The notes under the pieces were generated by a model. The model saw only the letters and a list, made by a program, of their open reading frames with translations, was not told the origin of the DNA and did not search any database. Positions 35,965 through 45,142 of a DNA stretch of 64,000 nt are shown here, piece by piece. This DNA is from Desulfurococcales archaeon (GTDB taxonomy: Archaea > Thermoproteota > Thermoprotei_A > Sulfolobales > NBVN01). The position numbers and the translations under genes were made by a program. Each line of letters starts with the position of its first letter. Position 1 is the stretch's first letter. The DNA is taken from contig WAKQ01000017.1 of NCBI GenBank assembly GCA_015523295.1, forward strand, positions 84,199-148,198. The letters are read 5' to 3'.

Positions 35965-37305
35965 ATGAAGGGCTTGGAAAGGTTAAGATATGCAATTGCC
36001 TCCTTCATAAAGGGAGGAGGAAAATATGAGGATGCTGTCAATAACTTCATCAGAGACCTTCAAAAAGCGTTGATAACTGCTGATGTGAATGTGAGGGTGG
36101 TTATAGACCTCACTAAGAAGATAAAAGAGAAAGCACTAGAAAGCGAGCCTCCTCCAGGTGTTCTAAGAAGGGAATGGTTCGTTAAAATAGTATATGACAG
36201 CCTTGTGGAATTATTTGGGGGAGAGTCCCCAGAGATCTATCCTACAAAGCTACCTTGGACCATAATGCTAGTAGGCGTTCAGGGCACAGGGAAAACAACG
36301 ACAGCAGGTAAGCTAGCGAATTTCTATAAGAAGAGAGGGTACAGGGTAGGCCTAGTCACTACTGACACCTATAGGCCAGCAGCTTATGATCAGTTAAAGC
36401 AAATTTCGGAGCAGATAGGTGTCCCCTTCTATGGTGAGAAAGGGGGGAAGGATCCAGTAAAGATTGCTAAGAGGGGAATCGAGTTCCTGAAGAACAGAGG
36501 AGTTAACGTGATTATCGTGGATACTGCAGGACGCCATGGTTATGGAGATGAAGAATACCTTCTTAAGGAGATGGAAGACCTAGCCAAAGCGCTTAAGCCG
36601 GACGAGGTAATGCTAGTTATCGATGCCTACCTAGGCCAGAAAGCCTATGACCTTGCAAAGAAGTTCCATGAGAAGGCCCCCATAGGATCGATAACCATTA
36701 CTAAGCTTGACGGGACTGCTAAAGGCGGAGGCGCTATCTCCGCAGTTTCTGCTACTGGGGCAAGAATAAAGTTTATTGGAGATGGAGAGAAAATCGATGA
36801 CATAGAACCTTTCAATCCACGTAAGTTCGTGTCTAGAGTGTTGGGGCTAGGTGATCTTGAAACACTCCTGGAAAAATTTAAGGCCTTGGAAGAAAGCGAG
36901 AACCTTGAAAAGAGATGGGAGAAAGCCCTTCTTACTGGAAGATTGACTTTACGCGACCTATACGCGCAGATAAAATCTTTGAAAAAACTCGGCCCTCTAA
37001 GGAAGGTTTTGCAGATGATCCCAGGGCTTTCCCTGATGCCTATAGACGAAAGTAAGCTTCAGGTGTCTGAAGATAAAATGGATAAATGGCTGCATATTAT
37101 GGACTCCATGACCTACTCAGAACTCGACAACCCTCATATAATAGACAGAAGCAGAATAAGGAGAATAGCACGTGGTTCAGGTACCTCACCCGAGGAGGTT
37201 AAAGAACTACTGAACTACTACGAAAATACTAAAAGAATGTTAAAAACGATGAAAAGGAAAAAGTCATTACTTAAGAGATTAGGTGCCGGCGGTGTATTCA
37301 GTTAA
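35965..37305 (+). CDS. srp54: Signal recognition particle GTPase SRP54
   Basis: Binds signal peptides and SRP RNA and brings ribosomes to the membrane receptor. 446 residues from ATG 35965; the ten residues of the longer TTG form are not family-like. N domain (1-90), GTPase G domain with G1 GVQGTGKTT, DTYRPAAYDQL, G3 DTAGRHGYG and TKLDGTAKGGG, and a C-terminal M domain rich in Met and Lys with the RNA-binding helix RSRIRRIARGSGTSPEEV. Followed by pus10, 19 bp after the stop. Confidence 0.97.
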   Translation: MKGLERLRYAIASFIKGGGKYEDAVNNFIRDLQKALITADVNVRVVIDLTKKIKEKALESEPPPGVLRREWFVKIVYDSLVELFGGESPEIYPTKLPWTIMLVGVQGTGKTTTAGKLANFYKKRGYRVGLVTTDTYRPAAYDQLKQISEQIGVPFYGEKGGKDPVKIAKRGIEFLKNRGVNVIIVDTAGRHGYGDEEYLLKEMEDLAKALKPDEVMLVIDAYLGQKAYDLAKKFHEKAPIGSITITKLDGTAKGGGAISAVSATGARIKFIGDGEKIDDIEPFNPRKFVSRVLGLGDLETLLEKFKALEESENLEKRWEKALLTGRLTLRDLYAQIKSLKKLGPLRKVLQMIPGLSLMPIDESKLQVSEDKMDKWLHIMDSMTYSELDNPHIIDRSRIRRIARGSGTSPEEVKELLNYYENTKRMLKTMKRKKSLLKRLGAGGVFS

Positions 37306-37324
37306 TGGTCCCAGACGAGTGATT

Positions 37325-38605
37325 ATGGAAAAGGTTAAAGAGATTCTTCTCGAGCACTCACTCTGTGATAGATGCTTAGGCAGGCTTTTCGCCTCTTACG
37401 GCCTAGGACTGAGCAACGCTCTTAGAGGAAGGGCCTTAAAAACTGCCTTAGCCATGCAAATCCACAAGGAAATTATGGAAGGTAATACAGAGGAAATCGA
37501 GCACCTCAGAAAAATTGCTGAAAACGGTGGAAGAGTCTTTGACGAGCTGGCTAGGAGATATGTAGGCTATGTAACTCATAAAAAATGCGAAATCTGCAAT
37601 GGTCATCTCGACAGTCTCCTTGGTAAACTAGCTCTAAGAGCATATAATGAGCTGAGCAAGTATGAAGGTAAGAGTTTTCTTGTCGGCGTTAAGAAAGGCT
37701 CACAAATCGCTTTAAAGGAAAGAAGAATTGCAGAACTTTATGGACTGACTTCATGGGAATCTGTGGCTAGAGAAGTTAAGAGAGAGGTGGGGAAAAGGCT
37801 TCAATCACTTACAGACATGAATCCAGACTTCAGATACCCTGACCTAATAATCGTAATAGATCTAGACCTGAGAAAAGTGTTTGTAGAACCCACGCCCTTA
37901 CACCTACTCGGTTCCTATGTTAAATTAGGTAGATTCATAACTCAGATGCTTTGGATAGGCAAGAAAGGAAGGAATTATTCCTTCTCAGTCGAGGAGTCGG
38001 TAAGGAAAATCCTCCCCCTATTTAAGGGGGAGGACTTGCTCTTCCATGCGTCAGGGAGGGAGGATGCCGATGCTAGAATGCTAGGTGATGGGAGACCCTT
38101 AATTCTTGAAGTTAAGCGACCTGTTAAGCGGTCTGTAAAGTTTTCAAAGATCGAGGAAAAAGCCAGTTCACCTCCTTGGGTTCTCCTCAAGATAGATAAG
38201 GTTGTGAAGCCTGAGTATGTCAGACGTATTAAGAGTGATGTTAAAAGAAAGATTTACAGAGCAATAGTTATCTCCTACGATGGCTTCGATGAGGAAGATA
38301 TTTACAAGATAAAGGAAAGCTTCAGTAATCGGGTTATATCTCAGAAAACCCCTAGGAGAGTGTTAAGGAGGAGAAAGGATATTGTTCGCTTCCGGAAGGT
38401 ATATGAGGTTGATGGCATGCTTTTACATAAGAACATTGCAGAATTTATAATTCACTGTGATGGAGGACTTTACGTCAAGGAGCTGATACATGGCGATGAG
38501 GGAAGAACTACGCCCTCCTTCGCTGAGATGTTGAATAAGGCTTTAGAGGTAGCCTTTCTGGATGTCTTAAAGCATGAAGAGTTTGAGGTTGCTAGCACCT
38601 CTTAA
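37325..38605 (+). CDS. pus10: tRNA pseudouridine synthase Pus10
   Basis: Makes pseudouridine 54 and 55 in tRNA in archaea. 426 residues from ATG 37325 (a GTG two codons earlier is possible). N-terminal zinc-binding Cys pairs CDRCLGRLF and KKCEICNGHL, a THUMP-like region in the middle, and the catalytic domain with FHASGREDADARMLGDGRP holding the active Asp. C-terminal block AEFIIHCDGGLYVKELIHGDEGRTTPSF is family specific. In the SRP54/L21e/RpoF operon. Confidence 0.95.
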   Translation: MEKVKEILLEHSLCDRCLGRLFASYGLGLSNALRGRALKTALAMQIHKEIMEGNTEEIEHLRKIAENGGRVFDELARRYVGYVTHKKCEICNGHLDSLLGKLALRAYNELSKYEGKSFLVGVKKGSQIALKERRIAELYGLTSWESVAREVKREVGKRLQSLTDMNPDFRYPDLIIVIDLDLRKVFVEPTPLHLLGSYVKLGRFITQMLWIGKKGRNYSFSVEESVRKILPLFKGEDLLFHASGREDADARMLGDGRPLILEVKRPVKRSVKFSKIEEKASSPPWVLLKIDKVVKPEYVRRIKSDVKRKIYRAIVISYDGFDEEDIYKIKESFSNRVISQKTPRRVLRRRKDIVRFRKVYEVDGMLLHKNIAEFIIHCDGGLYVKELIHGDEGRTTPSFAEMLNKALEVAFLDVLKHEEFEVASTS

Positions 38606-38647
38606 ATGTTTATAAGGATATGGAGAACCTAAGCTTAGGTGCAGGAA

Positions 38648-38944
38648 GTGGTCAAGGCATCTCAAGGCCCCCGACATAGGACTAGGAAGCTACTAAAGAA
38701 AAGTGTACGGGAAAAGGGAGCAGTCCCTCCCTTAAGCCTAGTAATGCATGAGTATAGCGAAGGAGATAAAGTGTATATTAAACCTAATCCGGCAATTCAT
38801 GACGCTCTTCCTCATCGCAGATATATAGGTAAAGTGGGTAAGGTGTTAGGGAAGCGGGGAAGAGCCTATATAGTTGAGGTGTTCCTAGGAGATAAAAGGA
38901 AGGAGCTTATTATATACCCTGAGCATCTTAGACCAGCTGCGTGA
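38648..38944 (+). CDS. rpl21e: Ribosomal protein L21e
   Basis: 98-residue large-subunit protein with the SH3-like fold; blocks ASQGPRHRTRKLLKK at the N-terminus and GKVGKVLGKRGRAYIVEVF near the C-terminus. GTG 38648 lies 6 bases after GGTG and is favoured over GTG 38639, which uses that site. A TATA-like TTTATAAGG is found at about 38610-38618, so an internal promoter may serve this gene and rpoF. Confidence 0.95.
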   Translation: MVKASQGPRHRTRKLLKKSVREKGAVPPLSLVMHEYSEGDKVYIKPNPAIHDALPHRRYIGKVGKVLGKRGRAYIVEVFLGDKRKELIIYPEHLRPAA

Positions 38945-38953
38945 TGACTGGAA

Positions 38954-39274
38954 ATGAGGATCGTTGATAGCCGTAACCTAACTTATTTAGAAGTAGCAAG
39001 AATAATAGATGAGATCAAAAACAAGGGATATGAGCTAGATCAGCTTGCTATAAGAGTTAGCGAGTATGTTAATAAATTCAGTAAATGTAAGGATGCTCAA
39101 TCACTTGTTAAGGAATTGCTTGAAGCAGGTCTTAAAGAAATAACAGCCGTAATGATAGCCAATATAGTCCCGCAGAACGATGACGAAGTTAAAGCTCTTC
39201 TTAACTTCGAGCATGAATTACATGATACTGAAGCAGTTAAAAAAATTCTGGAAGAAGTGAAGGCTCACTGCTAA
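38954..39274 (+). CDS. rpo4: RNA polymerase subunit Rpo4/RpoF (Rpb4-like)
   Basis: 106 residues. Forms the stalk of archaeal RNA polymerase with Rpo7 and helps open promoters and capture RNA. All-helical, with the family pattern LTYLEVARIIDEIKNKG and a HRDC-like C-terminal half VMIANIVPQNDDEVKALL. The L21e, rpoF, DUF655 order is typical of archaea. Starts 9 bp after L21e. Confidence 0.93.
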   Translation: MRIVDSRNLTYLEVARIIDEIKNKGYELDQLAIRVSEYVNKFSKCKDAQSLVKELLEAGLKEITAVMIANIVPQNDDEVKALLNFEHELHDTEAVKKILEEVKAHC

Positions 39275-39304
39275 CTCTTACAATTATTTCAGGAGGTTAA
39301 CCCG

Positions 39305-40000
39305 ATGATAGATAAATATAGAGGCAGAAAGGATGATAGAAGAGTTGCTAGAGAGGACTATGCGATAGTTCTAGATTACATGCCTCAAGGTAATCCTGTG
39401 GATACGCATCACCCCTCTCATAGAACTAGACCTATTGCACAGGCAATAGGGGATAAATACTTTACCCTCTTAGAGTTTTATCCAAAACCTGGCGTTAGCC
39501 TAACCCAAGGTGAGAAAGTCTACGTTGGTTTCAGAAGAAGGGAGTTGAGAGATAAAGTTGAGTATGTATGGGGGGAACCTATAAGATATGAAGATCTAAC
39601 TGGTGTGGCTAAATCGTACCTTCCTGAAGCTATAAGACAGATAGTCCTTAACCGGGAAAAAGCATTTGTAACATTCTTCAATATAGCAGCCCCCCTGACA
39701 ATAAAGTTACACTCCCTTGAGCTTCTTCCTGGTGTTGGTAAGAAGACTATGTGGCTGATCCTTGATGAAAGGAGGAAGAGGCCATTTCAAAGCTTTGAAG
39801 ACATTAGAGAGAGATGCAAAATACAGAATCCTGTAGACATGATAGTGGAAAGAATCTTAAGTGAATTGAGGGGGGAGGAAAGGTATTACCTCTTCCTAGA
39901 TCCACCTCCTGGAACTGAGAATGCTATTGTGTTAGGGTACCTTCATAGGATTTACAGGTTGTTGAGAAGTGAAAGCGGAGCCGGTTTCGAGGAGGACTAG
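39305..40000 (+). CDS. DUF655 RNA-binding-like protein
   Basis: 231 residues of COG1491/DUF655, conserved in archaea next to rpoF. The N-terminal half holds an OB-like fold (DYAIVLDYMPQGNP, YFTLLEFYPKPGVSL); the C-terminal half has helix-hairpin-helix motifs (LHSLELLPGVGKKTMWLILDERRK), suggesting nucleic acid binding. ATG 39305 has a strong AGGAGGTTAA site. Its last 32 bp overlap the SPOUT methyltransferase gene. Confidence 0.88.
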   Translation: MIDKYRGRKDDRRVAREDYAIVLDYMPQGNPVDTHHPSHRTRPIAQAIGDKYFTLLEFYPKPGVSLTQGEKVYVGFRRRELRDKVEYVWGEPIRYEDLTGVAKSYLPEAIRQIVLNREKAFVTFFNIAAPLTIKLHSLELLPGVGKKTMWLILDERRKRPFQSFEDIRERCKIQNPVDMIVERILSELRGEERYYLFLDPPPGTENAIVLGYLHRIYRLLRSESGAGFEED

Positions 40001-40673
40001 GCTAGTAATCATTGGCCCTGAAGGAAGGATAAACATGGGGTTCATTCTGAGACTGGCTAAGAATTTCAATATTAAGGAAATATGCTTAGTTAACCCTAAA
40101 TTCTCTCTGGAAGATCCTGAAATTAAAGAATTTGCTGCAAAAGGTGTGGATTTTCTAAGTAAGGTGAGAACGGAGGAAAATTTTAGTGACTGCCTTAGAG
40201 GAAGTAGGCTCACAATATGTACAACCTCCAAATCAAGTAGGGATGACGTATTAAGGCAGGGAATCCACCCGCACCTGCTGAGGTTTATTCTACCTCCCTC
40301 AGGCGACATATCCCTTGTATTTGGAAGGGAGAGCGTTGGGTTGACTAGGGACGAGCTCAAGGAATGCGATATAATCTCTACGCTGGAGACTGGAAGCGAA
40401 TATAATGTACTCAACCTCTCTCACGCAGTATCCATATACCTCTATGAGCTCAACATGATAAATGAAACTATTGGAGGTGACTCCTGCAACCCCTACACAA
40501 CTAATGGAATTAGGAACCTATTCAACACTCTCTACACTCTATCTAAGAATAAAAGAGGGGTTATTGCACTAAAGCATGTGTTCTTCAGATCAAACCCACG
40601 AAAGCCAGAATGTGGAGCTATATACAAGCTTCTTAAAGAATTCATTAAAGCCTTGGAAAAGCATGAAAGTTAA
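39969..40673 (+). CDS. SPOUT (SpoU/TrmJ-like) RNA methyltransferase
   Basis: 234 residues. Knotted SAM-binding methyltransferase of the SpoU/TrmH class, with TrmJ-like order: N-terminal VIIGPEGRINMGFILRLAKNF, then LVFGRESVGLTRDEL and the knot LNLSHAVSIYLYEL. Probably 2'-O-methylates a tRNA, but the site cannot be read from sequence. GTG 39969 lies inside the DUF655 gene, so the pair is translationally coupled. Confidence 0.87.
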   Translation: MKAEPVSRRTRLVIIGPEGRINMGFILRLAKNFNIKEICLVNPKFSLEDPEIKEFAAKGVDFLSKVRTEENFSDCLRGSRLTICTTSKSSRDDVLRQGIHPHLLRFILPPSGDISLVFGRESVGLTRDELKECDIISTLETGSEYNVLNLSHAVSIYLYELNMINETIGGDSCNPYTTNGIRNLFNTLYTLSKNKRGVIALKHVFFRSNPRKPECGAIYKLLKEFIKALEKHES

Positions 40674-40716
40674 AGCCTTAAATAGGGATGAGTTACTTAG
40701 ACGTTAGGTGTACTGA

Positions 40717-41232
40717 ATGCCTCTGAGACCAGCAAGATGCTATAAAGACCTAAACAAGCCACCCTATACAAGGAAAGAATACATAGACGGGATTCCACAG
40801 CCTAAAATTACTAAATTCGTGATGGGGAACCCGCAGGGTGAGTATGACGTGGCAGTAGAGCTCATTTCCTTGGAGTACTCGCAGATTAGACATAATGCCC
40901 TAGAGGCCGGACGTGTTATGGCGAACAAGTACCTCTCAAAATATGTGGGGGAAGACAAATACTTACTGATAATCAGGCAGTACCCTCATCACGTCCTGAG
41001 AGAGAACAAAATGATGGCCTTTGCTGGCGCTGACAGGCTACAGGATGGAATGAGGCAAGCTTTCGGCAAGCCAGTGGGTACGGCAGCAAGGGTTAAGCCG
41101 GGTAGTACAATTGCCGAGGTGAGAATTCCTAAGAACGCCATTCCACAAGCTAAGGAAGCGCTGAGAAGACTGAAGGATAAGCTAGGCATAAGGACTAGAA
41201 TGATCGTTAGAGAGTTGAGTTCCACTAAATAA
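40717..41232 (+). CDS. rpl10e: Ribosomal protein L10e (uL16)
   Basis: 171-residue large-subunit protein near the peptidyl transferase and 5S RNA. Opens with [20 protein letters not shown] and has the loop RIYPHHV-like [33 protein letters not shown] split around residues 88-120. Complete. Follows the methyltransferase by 43 bp and precedes dph2 by 22 bp. Confidence 0.96.
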   Translation: MPLRPARCYKDLNKPPYTRKEYIDGIPQPKITKFVMGNPQGEYDVAVELISLEYSQIRHNALEAGRVMANKYLSKYVGEDKYLLIIRQYPHHVLRENKMMAFAGADRLQDGMRQAFGKPVGTAARVKPGSTIAEVRIPKNAIPQAKEALRRLKDKLGIRTRMIVRELSSTK

Positions 41233-41254
41233 TCATCTCATCTGATGTAATAAG

Positions 41255-42256
41255 ATGGAGATAACTGATTTTTACCTAATTGACGAGGGTAGATTAAAGG
41301 AAATTCTCGAAAGATACAATCCTAGGAAAATACTTGTTCAACTCCCAGAAGGATTAAAACATTTTTACCCGTCAATATTAACCCATATTAAGAACCTTCT
41401 TAGTAGAAGAAATGTCATTATAGATCTGGATGCCTCACCAATTTTCGGTTCCTGCCTAATGGATACTTCAATAACCTCTCATTACGACATAGTTCTACAC
41501 TTCGGACATGAAGAATACCCTTATTGGAAAGCACCGAAAAACATCTTCTTCATTAAACTCATATCAAAAAATAATATTAGTGACGATACCTTAAATAGGT
41601 TTATAAAATTTGCCTTAGACCATCATCTGATAAAATTAGCACTATATGGAACTGCACAACATCCCCTAGAAAGTATTGGTGAAAGACTCGTGGATGCAGG
41701 ACTGGAGATAGTAAACGATATTAAAAGAGGAACTATTTTCGGCTGTTGGTTCTCCGACCTTATAGAAACAGTTAAGATGGCTGACGGTGTAATTGTGGTA
41801 AGCGGGGGAGATTTTCATCCCTTAGGTGTTGGACTTTACTTAAACAATTCTAAACCCATAATATCCCTTGACCCCTATACTGACACCTTTAGACATTTCA
41901 ATAATTTAGTATACGGGGTTCTGAAAAAGAGATATTATAAAATACTTAAGGCTTCAGAGGCACATGCTTGGATGATCTTAGCAGGTGTCCAGGGACAATT
42001 TAGACCTGCAATTGTGGAGAAACTCAAACAGGAAATAGAGGAAAGAGGAGATGAGTATTTCATTGCCCATTCTGCCTACGTTACCAGAGAGACACTTGGA
42101 AATATTGACAACAATAAAATAGATGCCTTTATAATAACGTCATGCCCGAGACTACCTATAGATGATCTTAGTGACTTCTATAAACCAGTGTTAACGCCTG
42201 GGGAAGCCTTCATGGTATTCAACAACATATTGCAGAGGTACCTATATCCATGGTAA
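41255..42256 (+). CDS. dph2: Diphthamide synthesis enzyme Dph2
   Basis: Noncanonical radical-SAM enzyme that transfers the 3-amino-3-carboxypropyl group to a histidine of elongation factor 2. 333 residues. The three cysteines that hold the 4Fe-4S cluster are at about 67 (FGSCLMD), 164 (FGCWF) and 297 (TSCPR). The substrate aEF-2 is not in the window. The stop overlaps the start of the following methyltransferase. Confidence 0.93.
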   Translation: MEITDFYLIDEGRLKEILERYNPRKILVQLPEGLKHFYPSILTHIKNLLSRRNVIIDLDASPIFGSCLMDTSITSHYDIVLHFGHEEYPYWKAPKNIFFIKLISKNNISDDTLNRFIKFALDHHLIKLALYGTAQHPLESIGERLVDAGLEIVNDIKRGTIFGCWFSDLIETVKMADGVIVVSGGDFHPLGVGLYLNNSKPIISLDPYTDTFRHFNNLVYGVLKKRYYKILKASEAHAWMILAGVQGQFRPAIVEKLKQEIEERGDEYFIAHSAYVTRETLGNIDNNKIDAFIITSCPRLPIDDLSDFYKPVLTPGEAFMVFNNILQRYLYPW

Positions 42257-42882
42257 TGGAAAATCCTCCCAGAAGTAGGAGAGAGTTAGAAGTTCGTCTT
42301 GAGAGAGCTCCGCCATTTAACAATCCACTAAGGAAGTTAGAGCAGTACGTGACACCCTCCGATATAGCCTCGGAACTCCTATGGAGTGCATATATGCATG
42401 GCCTCATCAAGGATAAATTAGTAGTAGATCTTGGGTGCGGTACATGCAAATTAGCTTACGGTGCAGCCCTTTTAGGAGCTTCCCAAATCATATGTGTGGA
42501 TATCGATAGAGAAGCGTTGAATATAGGTAAAAACTTCATGAGCTACGAAGCGCCAAAAATTCCAGTAGAATATATTGAGACTGACATTCGAACAGCCATA
42601 CCTATCCGCAAAGTTAACGACTGTACAGTTATAATGAATCCACCATTTGGGGTCTGGTCAAAAAGGGCTGACGTAGAATTTCTCCGAGCAGCGATGAGTA
42701 TATGTAAAAATGTTCTCTCCATTCATAAAAAGAGCAATGGACTTCATGATAGGCTAAAGACTATCGCACAAAAATATAATGTTATAGCCGATAGAAAAAT
42801 GAGGCTGAGAATGAGTTTTAGCACACACAGAAGACGTTCCTATTACGTGGACGTACTTTTAATTATGTTTAATAGCGATTAG
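42250..42882 (+). CDS. METTL5-like N6-adenine RNA methyltransferase
   Basis: 210 residues, class I SAM methyltransferase. Motif I VVDLGCGTCKLAYGAALLGA (about 59-78) and the catalytic MNPPFGVWSKRADVEFL (about 128-144), a form seen in METTL5/COG2263 proteins that modify an adenine of small-subunit rRNA. Eukaryotic METTL5 needs TRMT112; a Trm112 gene lies at 11946, so the pair could meet here. Start ATG 42250 or 42256, both overlapping the dph2 stop. Confidence 0.85.
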   Translation: MVMENPPRSRRELEVRLERAPPFNNPLRKLEQYVTPSDIASELLWSAYMHGLIKDKLVVDLGCGTCKLAYGAALLGASQIICVDIDREALNIGKNFMSYEAPKIPVEYIETDIRTAIPIRKVNDCTVIMNPPFGVWSKRADVEFLRAAMSICKNVLSIHKKSNGLHDRLKTIAQKYNVIADRKMRLRMSFSTHRRRSYYVDVLLIMFNSD

Positions 42883-42907
42883 GAGCTTATTCAGTTAGGG
42901 TGAGGAG

Positions 42908-43495
42908 GTGCAGAGACTTCAGGAAATACTCGGTAAGAAAGTGATGCCTGGCGATGAGGTCTGCACAGTTGAAGAATTTCTCCCTGGTCTCGGAACCTTT
43001 GAGAAGGGAGGCATCGTTAGGGCTGCATGGGCCGGCATGACTGAAGTTGACATGATAACTAGGACAGTTTTCGTGAAACCCTTCAGGGATATATTTAAAA
43101 TTCCCTCCAGGGAGACAGTGATTGTTGGAATCGTTACAGTAGTTAAGGACGAGTTCGCCATAATAAAAGTTGTAGGGGACATAAAGGGACATACCTACCC
43201 TACAGGTTTCACCGGACTTCTTCATATTTCTCAAGCCTCTGATAGACACGTAAAAGACCTCTATGAAGTCATCAGGGTAGGCGACATAGTGAAGGCAAAA
43301 GTCTTAAGCGACTCACCACCTTATAACTTAACTCTTAAAGGACCTAAATTTGGTGTGCTGCTCTCCTTCTGCGGTAACTGCGGTTCGATAATGAAAAAAT
43401 CCGGGCCAGACACGCTGAAATGCCCGAGATGTGGGAGAGTTGAGAAGAGAAAATTAAGCATTGATTATGGTAGGCTAAAGGGACTGCTCTTATGA
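42908..43495 (+). CDS. csl4: Exosome RNA-binding subunit Csl4
   Basis: Cap subunit of the archaeal RNA exosome (3'-5' decay with Rrp41/Rrp42). 195 residues: N-terminal domain KVMPGDEVCTVEEFLPGLGTF, a central S1 domain (about 65-140) and a C-terminal zinc ribbon CGNCGSIMKKSGPDTLKCPRCG. GTG 42908 has GAGGAGG upstream. The 3' end overlaps the next gene by 4 bp. Confidence 0.94.
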   Translation: MQRLQEILGKKVMPGDEVCTVEEFLPGLGTFEKGGIVRAAWAGMTEVDMITRTVFVKPFRDIFKIPSRETVIVGIVTVVKDEFAIIKVVGDIKGHTYPTGFTGLLHISQASDRHVKDLYEVIRVGDIVKAKVLSDSPPYNLTLKGPKFGVLLSFCGNCGSIMKKSGPDTLKCPRCGRVEKRKLSIDYGRLKGLLL

Positions 43496-44130
43496 ATACC
43501 CGCCTGTCCTTCCACTGCAGAAACAGAGATGAATGCCTTGACTTAGCAGAGCATTTATCTAAAATAAAGAAAGGCTCAACTCCTTTCATCGCACTTCAAG
43601 TAAGAAATAACACGGTGAATATCACAGTCTCAGGCTCTATCACAGAAGAGAAGCTCATCAAAAACAACCTTGCTGAAGCTTATAAAGAATGGAAGTCTGC
43701 AGTAGGCTTAAATAAGGGATCCAATAAGGTGGTGACGCTTAGAGAATTAATGAAGCTCACTGGCAAACCCTTTCCCGTTGACGCGTTAGTGGAGGTGCTT
43801 AAACTCCGCGGAGTAGCTGCTCGGAAAGAGGGAGAAAGATTAATTCTCCCCCCTAATATTAAAGGAGATGAAGTCATAGATATCGCTATTAAGCTCTCAG
43901 AGCTTCTTCAGGAGCTAAATAAATTAAAGCCTAAAGCCTCACGCACAGCCAAGCAATTAATAACTGCCTACTCTTTCGCAGTTGGATTAAACTGTGAAGA
44001 AGGACTTAATCAGCTTGAAAATAGAGGCGCACTCAAGGTAGATGGTCCCAGGGTTACCCCTTCAGGTGAGTGGAGAAGCTTATTAAGAAAGCTTATAGGA
44101 GAGAATGTAGGGATGAAGAGTGAAAGTTGA
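43492..44130 (+). CDS. DUF2067-like hypothetical protein
   Basis: 212 residues. By position between csl4 and rpoL and by general look I assign it to the archaeal DUF2067 family, with moderate certainty. The N-terminal 60 residues form an alpha/beta unit (LSFHCRNRDECLDLAEHLSKI, VNITVSGS); the rest is helical with one strand pair (GVAARKEGERLILPP). Its role is unknown. It overlaps Csl4 by 4 bp and rpoL by 11 bp, so expression is tightly coupled. Confidence 0.65.
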   Translation: MNTRLSFHCRNRDECLDLAEHLSKIKKGSTPFIALQVRNNTVNITVSGSITEEKLIKNNLAEAYKEWKSAVGLNKGSNKVVTLRELMKLTGKPFPVDALVEVLKLRGVAARKEGERLILPPNIKGDEVIDIAIKLSELLQELNKLKPKASRTAKQLITAYSFAVGLNCEEGLNQLENRGALKVDGPRVTPSGEWRSLLRKLIGENVGMKSES

Positions 44131-44419
44131 AGTCAGAAAATTAACCTCTAAAGAACTCGTGATGAAGCTTTTAGGGGAAGATCATACTCTGGGTAACCTG
44201 ATAGCTAAAGAAGCACTTAAACACCCACATGTTAAATTAGCAGCTTATTCAATAGAGCATCCTTTAGAGGGAAGTCCGGTTATCCGGTTAGTTACTGATG
44301 AAGAAGTCAGTGCTTTAAAAGTTTTCAGGGAGGTCGTTCAGAACCTTAAGGCAGAAACCCAGAATTTACTAAAAGCTTTAAAGTCATTAGAGGAGTTTAA
44401 AGAAAACAATGAAGGATGA
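44120..44419 (+). CDS. rpo11: RNA polymerase subunit Rpo11/RpoL
   Basis: 99-residue partner of Rpo3 in the assembly platform of archaeal RNA polymerase, Rpb11-like. The family signature GEDHTLGNLIAKEAL is at about 19-33, followed by VKLAAYSIEHPLEGSPVIRLVT. Start GTG 44120 inside the upstream gene; the stop overlaps the next gene by 11 bp. Confidence 0.95.
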   Translation: MKVEVRKLTSKELVMKLLGEDHTLGNLIAKEALKHPHVKLAAYSIEHPLEGSPVIRLVTDEEVSALKVFREVVQNLKAETQNLLKALKSLEEFKENNEG

Positions 44420-44708
44420 AATCAGGATCCTTCTCTTAAAGGAGTTAAAGTGCAATAATATTATTGAAACTTTCTACTGCATTATAAGAGGCTTTAAAGG
44501 TATAGAACATTTAGGCCTTGTTAAGGGCGATGTCAACTCAGTTAAGACCTCCCCAACCCTGAGAAATCTTATGGGTGAGGTTAGACATGTCGTGAACCTG
44601 GATATAGGTGAAGACAAACTAGAAAGAGCGCCTGGTCTTAAGGAGAATCTGCCTTTTATTGAGGAGGTAATAAAAGTTTCATATAAGTTAATTTGCCGTA
44701 GAGACTAA
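44409..44708 (+). CDS. Hypothetical protein between rpoL and tfs
   Basis: 99 residues, not recognised. Mixed alpha/beta, with FYCIIRGFKGIEHLGLVKGDVNSVK as a possible strand-loop unit. It overlaps rpoL by 11 bp and lies 26 bp before the TFS start, so it is embedded in the transcription/replication operon. A role with RNA polymerase is suggested only by place. Confidence 0.55.
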   Translation: MKDEIRILLLKELKCNNIIETFYCIIRGFKGIEHLGLVKGDVNSVKTSPTLRNLMGEVRHVVNLDIGEDKLERAPGLKENLPFIEEVIKVSYKLICRRD

Positions 44709-44734
44709 CCTAATCTACAAGGGTGGAAGGTGAG

Positions 44735-45076
44735 ATGGTTGAGTTTTGCCCTAAGTGTGGAAGCGTGATGGTTCCCAGAGTGATTAATGGTAAGAAGGTG
44801 CTTGTTTGTCCAAGATGCGGATATATAAAAGAAACAAACTCAGGTAAAAAAGCCGTCCTCTCAAGAAAGATAAGACACGATGAGAGGGAAAAAACTTTCG
44901 TAATAGATTCAAAGGATTCCTTAAAGGGACTCCCTAAAACCAAAGGAGTTAGATGCCCTAAGTGCGGATATGATGAGGCCTACTATATAATACTACAGAC
45001 AAGATCAGCGGATGAACCACCCACAAGGATCTACATTTGCGCTAGATGTGGATATACGTGGAGAGAGTATGAGTAG
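44735..45076 (+). CDS. tfs: Transcription factor S (TFS)
   Basis: Rescues stalled RNA polymerase by stimulating RNA cleavage, like TFIIS. 113 residues from ATG 44735, which follows AAGGTGAG. N-terminal zinc ribbon FCPKCGSVMVPR ... CPRCGYIKE, linker, then C-terminal ribbon CPKCGYDEAYY ... CARCGYTWREYE with the catalytic Asp-Glu pair in QTRSADEPPTR. Complete and expected to be active. Confidence 0.96.
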   Translation: MVEFCPKCGSVMVPRVINGKKVLVCPRCGYIKETNSGKKAVLSRKIRHDEREKTFVIDSKDSLKGLPKTKGVRCPKCGYDEAYYIILQTRSADEPPTRIYICARCGYTWREYE

Positions 45077-45079
45077 TTA

Positions 45080-45114
45080 AAGAGAGTAAAATGAGCAGTA
45101 TTTAATACTCTCTT
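45080..45114. promoter_or_regulatory. Inverted repeat between tfs and pcn
   Basis: Perfect 9-bp inverted repeat AAGAGAGTA (45080-45088) and TACTCTCTT (45106-45114) with a 17-base loop holding a TATA-like GTATTTAATA. It starts 4 bp after the tfs stop and ends about 25 bp before the PCNA start. It could be a hairpin at the tfs mRNA end or an operator over the PCNA promoter. Confidence 0.45.
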
Positions 45115-45142
45115 ACTAATTTCATTCTTAGGTGTAGTGTTG

